A stretch of 64,000 nucleotides of DNA. Source: Gracilaria gracilis (lineage: Eukaryota; Rhodophyta; Florideophyceae; Gracilariales; Gracilariaceae). Shown here piece by piece: positions 56,081 to 64,000 of the stretch. The stretch lies in NCBI GenBank assembly GCA_030374805.1, contig JARGSG010000005.1, forward strand, positions 434,001-498,000, in the 5' to 3' direction. Position 1 is the stretch's first letter; each line of letters begins with the position of its first letter. Position numbers and translations under genes: made by a program. The notes beneath the pieces were generated by a model, which saw nothing but the letters and a program-made list of their open reading frames with translations, ran no database searches and was not told where the DNA came from.

Positions 56081-57093
56081 TTATCCCGCAAACACAGGCT
56101 CCGTTGTCATCAGAACTTGCGTGATGTTGGCGCAAGCGTAGAACACGACACTGTGTTTCTTGAGATAATGCCTGAATGGACGAGACAGACCCTGAAACTG
56201 GTTGATTCGCTTATTGATGGCTTCGTAACGAGCACGAATCCATCCGAAATAGGCTGAAGCAGCTTCCGACGTAGTATAGCTCGTCGTTGTGTCCGGATAA
56301 CCCGCGTCCGCCACTACCATCTTCCCGTTTTCCAGAGAAGACTTCAAACGTAGACGATAAATTATCAAATCTGTGTGCGACCCACAGGGGAAAGGACCGT
56401 GTATCCATACTATGGATCCAGAGTCTATACCAACGCCCACCTCGTAGCGAACGCCAGGCCCATTAAGCTTGTGGCTATACCATTTCCTCTCAAATGGAGA
56501 GGGCTCCAATATACGACAATCCGTACCATCGACAGAGGCCTTGTACCTCGAAAACTCGCGTCCCGCCAAGCGTGCTCGCCAGAAAATCTTTGCGCCGTTA
56601 GTGTCCCAAAGCGCTAGAAAAGAAAGGAATTACAAACGTACCACTTTCATACCAGCCAGCGCTTCTAGAAATGTCCAAACCCACTTTCTGAAGCACTTCT
56701 CGTCGCAGCCGGCGAGAGCCGAGAGCACGCTTTCCGAATCGTATAGTGTTAGAAACATTAGAGACCACAATAAATGTTTTGCCTCGCTTTTTGGGGGAAT
56801 ATCGCCGTGTATTTCATTCCATATCTCCGATAAGGAGGACAGCGCCACACCAAAGCCAGCGCGGAAGCGACGATCGTTAACCTCAGATGGGGAACAACGC
56901 GGCCTAAGGATGCCGCATGCGGCACTTTGAAAGCCATAAAGGCTCGGCGCTCGACCCATTTGCGGACAGCCCTCTGTACTGCACCCATGTACAGCGATGT
57001 TGCATATGATAATAAAACATTTCTAATTTTCGATTTTAAATTTTTCCGTTGTTCAACCTTTTGCCCGTTTCGATATGAAATTTCAAACTTCAT
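56081..57093 (-). pseudogene. Harbinger-2 transposase (DDE_Tnp_4-like)
   Basis: The frame from 57093 (MKFEISYRNGQKVEQ) passes into a second phase near 56930 (RFRAGFGVALSSLSEIWNEI, DEKCFRKWVWTFLEALAG). It changes phase again near 56600 before the nuclease (ASVDGTDCRILEP, VWIHGPFPCG, VVADAGYPD, RARYEAINKRINQF). All three acidic catalytic residues are present. The two phase changes are either frameshifts or very short introns; for the second, a GT...AG gap of only ~26 nt would restore phase, which seems too short. Confidence 0.75.
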
Positions 57094-57206
57094 TCAAATT
57101 CGAACGTTCATACAACCCGAAGCCGATTACAAGGCGTTAACGTTGCACACATATGTGCTACAATTTCATTGGTTCGTATGTAAATGAAACGGATCACAAA
57201 ATAGTG

Positions 57207-57435
57207 TGATCGACCGATCAAAACGACTCTGATCGTCGATCAGAGCAGGAATCGGTCCTTTTGTTGCGGCGATTATAGACTGTATATGCAATATATTCTT
57301 TTATATTATGCCGTTCAGCAAGGTTTATCAAAACGTTGTTCCCTATTTGGCCACATATAGAATAAGACTAAGCGAAAGTGCTCGTGATCGGGCGATCAAA
57401 ACAAAAAAATCGATCACACGTTTCCGTGATCGATT
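57207..57435. promoter_or_regulatory. Palindrome cluster between the divergent genes of Harbinger-2
   Basis: TGATCGACCGATCA (57207-57220), TGATCGTCGATCA (57230-57242) and TGATCGGGCGATCA (57385-57398) share TGATCG and CGATCA half-sites. Further half-sites follow at ~57410 (CGATCACA) and 57427 (TGATCGATTA). The ~500-bp AT-rich interval separates the starts of the transposase and the accessory gene. Likely protein-binding sites controlling both promoters (inference). Confidence 0.6.
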
Positions 57436-57596
57436 ATAGAAGATCAAACACACCTATCTGGAACTAGAATAATTATATTAATTTTAATGGAAATTTATAC
57501 CTTACAGTTCGTTACTAGATTTTAGATCGCCAAAAGGGATAGTAGTGTAGCAGTCTCGCGCTTCGATGCCGAACAGCTTGTTATGCAACCAGCACA

Positions 57597-58490
57597 ATGG
57601 CCCCGGGCAAACGATTTCCGAAGCTTTCTGAAAGTGCTCCTGCAGTTCAGCGCCTACGACATCTGTTCGAAACAAAGGTTCTTACAGGAGATGAATCTCC
57701 CAAATACGTGCATCAGTTGGAAGATGTCTTTAGCCAGTACAAACTGGACAACTTTCGCAACGCCTATAATAGGGTACGAAAGAGTCTAAATCTACCACGA
57801 GGTACGTTCGCTGCACCTATATTATTCTAGATATGCGACACTAACTCTATCCCAGATGACGACAAACCTAATGCAACAAATGAGATGGGCGCCCGATGTT
57901 CGAATGATGGGGTGAAAATTACGCCGACGAAACGGGCGTTCGATGATATGGCTGAAGAAGTGGAGGACGATTGCAGTTCTGGTGAAGAGTTGGATGGTGG
58001 TAGTAACTACTTTGATAAGACTTTCAAGCCTATGTTTTCAGTTTCGGAATGGGAAGAGGCGCGGACGTCGACGAAGAGAATTTCTGTCGCAATTCTACTT
58101 CCAACAGGTGTGGACAGTGATTCTATAACGCTGCATGTTACATCTAATGGAAGAGTACTGCTCATGGATTGCCAGTGGCCGACGGTCTTCACTGATGTTA
58201 GTGTTTTGCATAGAAAGTGGTTAAGCGAAAACGCGAAAGAACCTATCGAAGACTATCATCCTAAACTTGCAGGCTTTGAAAATTTCTACAAGAACATGCG
58301 CGAGAAGAGCACCGATGTTTTGGTTTCAAGAGCTTCTATTACATTACCCTACGCTGTAGAGACGCATATCTACGGAGAGCACTTCTTGGGCTGGGGGGAA
58401 TCATCGGCCAAAGCAGTGTATGTTGAACTGCGTGCAAAGGTCGCAACGTATGGATTGGTTCCAAAGAAGGTCGAATTTGAAATGTATTAA
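57597..58490 (+). CDS. Harbinger-2 accessory protein, two exons
   Basis: Exon 1 is 57597-57801 and exon 2 is 57856-58490. The 54-nt intron (57802-57855) begins GTACGT and ends CCCAG, and splicing keeps phase (PRD|DDKPNATNEMG). The joined protein is about 279 residues. The first part (LETKV...DVFSQYKLDNFRNAYNRVRKSL) looks like a small helical DNA-binding or dimerising region. The second part (RISVAILLPTGVDSDSITLHV...) has a beta-rich pattern faintly like a CS/Hsp20 domain, with low confidence. It ends in a basic KVEFEMY. Divergent from the transposase, as in other two-gene Harbinger elements; the role is inferred from that. Confidence 0.65.
57802..57855 (+). other. Spliceosomal intron in the accessory gene
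   Basis: GTACGT...CCCAG, 54 nt; both flanking frames are open only if it is removed. It also contains an in-frame stop when read through. Confidence 0.65.
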
Positions 58491-58699
58491 TTAAATGAAA
58501 CATAAGTTAATCGGTTTTTCCCGCACCTCCCTGGGAGGTGCGGGCAGCAGTGTTCGTTCTTCTTTCTGGCTCTCAGTCATGAAATCACTTACAGTGTAGT
58601 AATAAACCCGGAACTGTATTGAACGTGGATGATGTGAACCGCTGTACACATTGTACATGTGTTCAGCTTCCCTGAAATATACCAGGTTTTCTAGTGACA

Positions 58700-59417
58700 A
58701 AAGAGAATTTACGCAAACAAAAGTCTCGTACATTCCTGGTAGTTACAAGTTACAGAGAGCCCACTTGTTCTTCGTGGCTACAAAGTGCTCAGGAAGTGCC
58801 TAAGAAATCTCGCGGGAAGCTCGAATCATACGAGGTTTCCGTGGTAGAGCTTCCAGAGTACATGACATGCGCGCGCTCTTCGGCCCAGTGACTCTTGCTT
58901 CAGTATGTCCGCTGCAACCACTCCAAAATGGTTCTGAGCACCCACTACGCTCACCAGAGAAAAATAAACAACATAAAGACGACACCAGCAACCTAACACA
59001 ACGTTTCGTCGAGCCCCAAACGTCCCCAAAAACAGACAACACCCCAAAACTACGATGCTTTTGTTTCTCGGATATGTACGATGTTTTCTCGCTCGATAGT
59101 GTTCGCGATGCAAACGCGCATGTTTTCGTTTGGGGTCAAAGAGAAGCGCTGTTTGAAACAGTTCTTGGCACATTCATAAAACAGATTCCTGGCTCTGTGT
59201 TTCAATGCATGCACAAACCGTCTTCCAAAACGTTGACAGATCGCTTTAAACATCTTGTGTCGCTGCAGCGCATTGCAGTAAAGAAAATGAATCTGCAACG
59301 GGTATTACAGAAGAATTTGAAGAGAAGGAAGCGCTTCTTGACGACTTGATACAGGAAATAGATGACAGAGCCGATGTTGTTAGGATGAATAGTCGGGGCA
59401 CAAGAGGTTGGATTGGT
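58700..59417 (+). pseudogene. Transposon accessory protein (SANT-like) fragment
   Basis: The plus frame 58867-59349 contains VWGQREALFETVLGTFIKQIPGS...KTLTDRFKHLV, the pattern of SANT/Myb-like proteins found with DNA transposons of algae and oomycetes. After about 59285 the coding phase shifts to an acidic helix (GITEEFEEKEALLDDLIQEIDD) that continues to the LTR of copia-4 at 59418, whose first bases supply a TGA. There is no transposase nearby, so the parent element is not identified. Confidence 0.45.
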
Positions 59418-59797
59418 TGAAACAGAGTTTATTGTTCATTGCTTCTGGGCTGTGAGTACCGCGGTCTTGTCTGTGTGCTTGAGTAGGAATGCAAGAGAAC
59501 TGTTCTGAGTTGTCTCCTTAAATACCCTTTGCGCACGCTCTGGCATAATGCAAGTATTCGTGCAACGCACACGTAATCGTTGCTACGTAATGCTTCTCCG
59601 TCTCTTCTAGTACGTCTGATATTATTTTGCAAAGTGCAAGTATCCAATGCAAATCTCCTAGACCATTGCACTAGACTTATGCATCGTGCAAACATTAATG
59701 CAAGTATTCCGCTTTGCACTTCAAATGCAAATGCACTGCAAATGCACAATCAATGCTTGCATTCCATTCTAATCCCTTCTCAAAAACATTCTAACCA
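59418..59797 (-). repeat. Copia-4 3' LTR
   Basis: Element strand TGGTTAGAATG...CTGTTTCA (TG...CA), 380 bp, with AATAAA (minus) about 20 bp before its end. The last codons of pol overlap its start (stop TAG within TGGTTAG). The 59640-59770 part is full of TGCA and ATGCAAAT-like motifs. The second LTR is not visible, so the borders are provisional. Confidence 0.65.
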
Positions 59798-60927
59798 GTT
59801 GACTTGTTAGAACTGTTTGAGAGTGCTCCTCTAAGATCTAGAGATATTTTTCCGTCGTACAGCATCAATTCCAACGGTTGTGTCAAAGGACTATCTGTCT
59901 TTGTCAACGGGTCTGCGTAGTTCAATTTTCCAGGAAACCAAATCATTCGGTCGACGTTATTGGTCTCATACTCATATCTGATGACACTTACATCTCCCCT
60001 AATCGATCGATCGGTGGCGTTCCTGCAAGTCGATAGAGTTCCATACAAGTCTTTCGAGTCCACCACAACCCAAAGAGGTACAGGTATGCCAAGTAAAATC
60101 TGAAAGGTCTTAGCAAGAACCTTTCCTTCATCGATGGCTTCACCTGCTGCCAAAGTTTTGGCAGAACCAATTGATTTAACCGGTCTACGAGATTTGTGTG
60201 AACTCCATCCAATGATATGAATGATAGAATCCTGCGATAGCTTCCCAAACAGAAGTCCAGCAACATAGCCAAGTTGTCCATAGTCTTCTGATCGGCTGGC
60301 ATCCGAGAACATCACAACAGAAACTTCGCATTTCTGAACATCACAAGGTCTGTTGAACATCACACGACAGCAACCGCGGACATATGGTTCCAGAACAAGC
60401 TTATACTCACATTTCTGGACATCGCAAGGTCTGTTGAACATCACTGAGGTTTTTTTCTCTTCAAAGCTCTCAAAAGGTTGTTGTGTAACCAAGTCCTTCA
60501 CAGTCGGTGATGGACCCTTTTGTTGCAAGTAGCTTGCCACGAAGGCGCAAAATGGCGATGCAGCGACTCCAAGCCATCCTAGGCAACTGTTGAGCGATCG
60601 AAAGGCAGATGATTCCATACTGTTAAGTTGACTGTCTTGCTCCTTTCGCCGCGTTCGACAGATTGTGTAAGCTTCGTATCCCTGCATTTTCTCATCTCCA
60701 TCAATACGAATGGTCATGTCTTCATACTGAGTGATCATTAATCCGTAAAAGTTGATTTGGCCTGGTCCATACACAATAGTATCAAGTTGGTAGTCTTCCT
60801 GTATCTTGTCGGTGACCTGGGGCAATTTCTCGGGAGGTCCGGCGAAGAGCATATCGTCAACAACCTTGACTGCGGCGCTGCTCGTCTGGCCATCATTCTT
60901 CTGGTAGAACAGTTGCGGCACATACAC
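59791..60927 (-). pseudogene. Copia-4 RT C-terminal half and RNase H
   Basis: Contains the palm motif KVVDDMLFAGPPE (VDDM form), then an RNase H-like region (VVMFSDASRSED, WVVVDSKDLYGT, IWFPGKLNYADPLTK) ending at the LTR. A ~36-bp tandem-like duplication (60328-60363 and 60411-60445) repeats the peptide MFNRPCDVQKCE. The frame begins without ATG after a TAG at 60931-60933. Confidence 0.8.
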
Positions 60928-61092
60928 GAGCTATTGTTATCCGATTCTTCTTAAAACATCATCACTTAACTGCTACCACTTCGCTCCGGCATTAAGAAGG
61001 CCATACGCGGCTGAAAGAAGGAGCCAGTAGTGTTGATTACGCGTATTGCATTCACGCGGCCGTATTACATATACATCTCGCAAGGCTTCCGT

Positions 61093-63297
61093 TTACAGAA
61101 ATGCACTCTTGAAATTAATTTTTGCCACTGTCCATCGATTGACTGAGGCCAACGAAAGCAAAATTCTTATTCCAACGGGAGGGCATGTTGCAGAATCGGT
61201 CTTCAAACTGTCTTTGCGTTGGTCTTTGTTACCATGGACTGCAATCCGGGCCTTCAGGGTCAATGAGTTGTCATCACAACGTTTCACCTTGTACAGCACA
61301 TGGCTAGTGACTACGTTGGCAGTTTTGGGTACTCTGAAAACTGGTACCTCTCTCACGACCTTCTTAAATGACAGCGCTTCCTTCTCATACGCGTTCTGTG
61401 TTGCATACGGGGGGAGTCCTTGGGCTTGGTGCAACATGAACTCATTTGAACCGAGAGCCTGAAAGTACTCACCGATTAGTTCCTTCTCAGAGCTCCGGAG
61501 TTCTTTTCCAGGTGACAACTGCACCTCTGCTGCTTCAATCGTATCCTGAACTCGCTCAGGTGCGGTAACGTTGTCGATGGTGTCCGCGGTTGCTGTCGTG
61601 GTGACGTAATTCCATACTTCGTCTCGCAGATTTAACTTCTCTTCGTCGCCATCGGTGTAATGTACATGATACTTATCAGCGTCTTCGTCATACTTATGGA
61701 CTGTCCCTGCATAGAACGTTTTGTCCATGGGCCAATAAACTTCAATATGGTCTCCAACCTTCGGCATGATGGGTCCCGTTTGACCCATGTCATCTTCGGT
61801 GTCCTCGTGGTTTGTGGTTGTCGTTTGTACTAGTTGATGTTGAACTACTTCATCACTCTCGCCCGAGATAATTTCCAATCCGTGAAGAGAATCATCCAAA
61901 TTCCTGTCAAGTTCGTCTATTGCATCTCGCACAGCAGCTGCTAGCTCGTTGTCATGAATTGCGGGTCGAACATCTTCGATTGCCCCATTTATCTTCTTTC
62001 CATTTGCTCCAGGAACGGTAACAGTACCACTTTCACGTTGAAATGTAAGTATAGGCTTGTTCTGGGACCATTTTCCTCTCTTCTCGTGTTGCTTTTTGAT
62101 GTATATCTGCACCAAATCTCCTACGGTTACTGGGGGTTCTTCGAACGTCCTGGGCCTAAGGATTAAAGTCAGCTTACGCTTGGCCAAGAGAGTTTGATGT
62201 GCATCGGCAAGTTCCTCGGGCAGCAGCCTTGGCAGGCCGCCATTCTCGATAGGTCTCGCATATCCTTTTGCCAACTCGTGCGCGGATAGGACGTCGTTTC
62301 CATAAAGATCGTAGGTTATCCTGATAGCCTGTTGCACAAAAAGAGAGCTTCTCCAATCACTGGCTTCTACGTTTGAAGCCTCCTTCAGACGCAGGAAAAC
62401 GTCTCTGATTATGCGATGCTTGGATTCGAGAACGTTCTTGTTGTGTCTATGAGCGGGTAGGGGTCTGACTTCAATTCTCTGCTCACTCAGATAGTCGTTA
62501 AATATGGTATTGTTGAAGGCTTGGTCGTACGCAACCACATCAGGTTCCCAAAATGGTGTTAAACAATGTGCGTCGAAGATCAGTATGGCGTTTCGCATGG
62601 ACTTATCTTCCACCTCCGCTCCGACTGAGTATCGTGATACGGAATCCATGATGTGCATTACCACATGTTGATCCAAGAACAGATGATCGACACACACGAC
62701 CTGGTTGAACGATCTCGTCATTGAGCTTAGCGATACTTTTCTGGAGGCTTTGGGTGTCGCTGTACCTTTGCAGGCGGTACAGTCTTCCAAAGCAGTCTGC
62801 AAATACTTGTCCACTTGTGCGTTCCAAACTTCATTCCTTTTCAAAAGAATTTTGATATCCGAGTAGTTTGAGTGACCACAGACATGTTTCTGCACCTTAT
62901 CCACGATCGTTTTTAGATCCTTCCATGGTCTATCAGAGGTATCACCATCCAGATGAGCCGTTGCGCAAAACAACGCAGTTTTGTGTTCGGCTGTAAGTTC
63001 GGGTTCGTGGAAACTGAACCCTGCGTATGGAATGTAGGTGTGCAAATCTTTGTCCACCAAAGTGATGTGGCCTTGTCCCTGGTCGTCTTCATCGGGAGGG
63101 AGTTTCAGGACATTCTGGTTGACGCGAAGAATGTCAAAATAATTGGTGACGTTTCGCCCAACAACCCACTGGGAGGATCCGTCGATTACCAAGTGTCGAA
63201 TATGCACAGTTCTTCCTTTGTCCGTCTTTTCTTCAGCATCACTGAACCAAGGATCTTCCTTGCCGGGCTTTTGTGTTCGCCCTTTCCATATTGCCAA
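61093..63297 (-). pseudogene. Copia-4 integrase and RT N-terminal half
   Basis: An uninterrupted 734-codon frame. An integrase zinc region (H...H...CTACKGT) is followed by the core (VVCVDHLFLD, VVAYDQAFNNTIFND, NVLESKHRIIR with the catalytic Glu). A linker with a Tudor-like segment (HIEVYWPMDKTFYAGTVHKYDEDADKYHVHYTDGDEEKLNL) comes next. RT then begins (CPPVGIRILLSLASVNRWTVAKINFKSAFL) and is stopped by a TAA at 61093-61095. The RT motif reads KINFKSAFL where KIDFKSAFL is expected, so the catalytic Asp is Asn. The Tudor-like motif in a pol linker is seen in some algal copia elements. Confidence 0.85.
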
Positions 63298-64000
63298 TAC
63301 GGTCTGACGGCAAGCGCTTCCAGTATTTCATTGCGGCTTCCATTCCAATCAGGGCAAACGAATTTTGCAATCAGCTTGAGCTCAACTTGTCCAATACCAC
63401 TGTATGGTGGTGCATTGTCGACGAGCGGTCCTACGAAATCTTCAACTACCGTTGAATTCATTGCACGTAGATGTCCCATGTTAAAAGTTAAAACGTTGTT
63501 CTTTTCTTTGCTTGCGTTAACCGGAGCATCTAATGCCTTGAATCCTGGTTTCAGCGAACCATTTCGGTTGTGATCCTACCAATGTCCATACTTCCGACAC
63601 TTCTTGCACTGAGTTCTTCCCTTCAATTTGGCGATCTGCTCAGGGGTCTTGTGCTGGTTCTGATATCCGATAGTTCTCTCTCGAGTACCTCTACTGTTGC
63701 CGCTTCGATACGTGTTCTGCGCCGAGTTTGCTGAAAGAGTGTTCGACGACTGTTCCCTTCCAGAATTCTACATCTTGTCGCACTGCCTGAGTACGGAAGC
63801 GATCGATGAGTACGACACAGCCTTCAAATAGTCATTTGTAGTAGATGTCGGAGTGAGACTCGCTTCACGTGGAGCACCATTTGCTAGAACGGACACTCTT
63901 TGGTTGTTATCGACATCTGAATTTGCCAATAAAGCGGAGGCCACAAGCGCATCTGACAGCTTTGCTTCGGATCCATGGGCGTTGAGTCTTGAAACTTGCG
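63186..64000 (-). pseudogene. Copia-4 gag end and protease, partial
   Basis: 63479-63186 has a retropepsin-like start (VDNAPPYSGIGQVELKLI). Upstream, at 63575-63620, is the zinc knuckle CKKCRKYGHW followed by a TAG codon and then DH, i.e. a CCHC/H-type motif hit by a stop. The Ser/Asn-rich gag region continues past the window edge. Confidence 0.65.

Larger units (their letters stand above)
55983..58544. mobile_element. Harbinger-2 (PIF/Harbinger-like DNA transposon)
   Basis: The left end GGAGCTGCGGGAAAAACC is the inverse of GGTTTTTCCCGCACCTCC at 58513-58530. CAG flanks both sides (55980-55982, 58545-58547), and the uninterrupted site is seen in units 1 and 2. The right end carries an extra 12-bp-arm hairpin (CCCGCACCTCCC, T, GGGAGGTGCGGG) missing on the left, so the exact right border is uncertain by ~14 bp. 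Two divergent genes flank an AT-rich centre with palindromes. It is unrelated in sequence to Harbinger-1. Confidence 0.8.
54779..58699. repeat. Tandem array, unit 3 (partial)
   Basis: Aligns with units 1 and 2 over the metalloprotease and its upstream region (54779-55982 and 58548-58699), interrupted by Harbinger-2. Similarity stops at about 58699, after AGGTTTTC, so the gene cluster itself is not present in this unit. Confidence 0.85.
59418..64000 (-). mobile_element. Copia-4: Ty1/copia-like retrotransposon, incomplete at the window edge
   Basis: The 3' LTR is 59418-59797. Pol and part of gag follow on the minus strand to the end of the window; the 5' LTR is outside it. Several in-frame stops are present. 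It differs in sequence from copia-1 and copia-2. Confidence 0.85.

Noticed and set aside
56570..56632. Intron of ~26 nt in the Harbinger-2 transposase
   Set aside because: It would restore phase but is shorter than plausible spliceosomal introns. A frameshift is simpler.
1..64000. tRNA, rRNA or other structured RNA genes
   Set aside because: I found no cloverleaf, rRNA core motif or snRNA signature by eye. A covariance-model scan would settle it.

Overview
This window is nuclear DNA of a eukaryote. It has TATA boxes upstream of secreted-protein genes, a GT-AG intron, LTR retrotransposons, Harbinger, pogo/Tigger and foldback-type DNA transposons, and no bacterial operons or ribosome binding sites. 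The mixture of intron-poor secreted genes, a DUF2272 protein and copia elements of non-plant type fits a multicellular red alga (Chondrus-like). That assignment is inference, not proof.

Layout. 1-4137: sparse, with a LINE reverse-transcriptase remnant, a triplet repeat and a broken C2H2 zinc-finger gene. 4147-7084: a 2.9-kb foldback-like transposon with ~180-bp inverted repeats, minisatellite arms and a perfect 9-bp target duplication. 7094-11976: the two best host genes, a drug/metabolite-type transporter (minus) and a secreted DUF2272 protein (plus, with TATA box). 11982-25567: a copia element bounded by a CTTTC duplication, split by a nested 10.6-kb chromodomain gypsy element (13535-24168).

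26099-58700: a tandem array of three units. Each begins with a copy of a secreted zinc-metalloprotease-like gene. Units 1 and 2 continue with two genes for secreted cysteine-bearing proteins, a small basic secreted protein, a WD40 fragment, a 5'-truncated copia element and a small foldback MITE. Each unit has been hit by a different transposon: Harbinger-1 (TTA duplication) in unit 1, a pogo/Tigger element (TA duplication) in unit 2, Harbinger-2 (CAG duplication) in unit 3. Because uninterrupted copies are present, most insertion boundaries can be read to the base. All three metalloprotease copies carry nonsense codons. Unit 1 keeps the two secreted-protein frames open, while unit 2 breaks them by +1 changes in short homopolymers.

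58700-64000: a fragment of a transposon accessory gene, then the 3' LTR, pol and part of gag of a fourth copia element that runs off the right edge.

The most unusual items are the foldback element with minisatellite arms, the HExxHxxDxxE metalloprotease family in a decaying tandem array, palindromes between the divergent genes of Harbinger-2, and the predicted half-tRNA priming of the split copia element.
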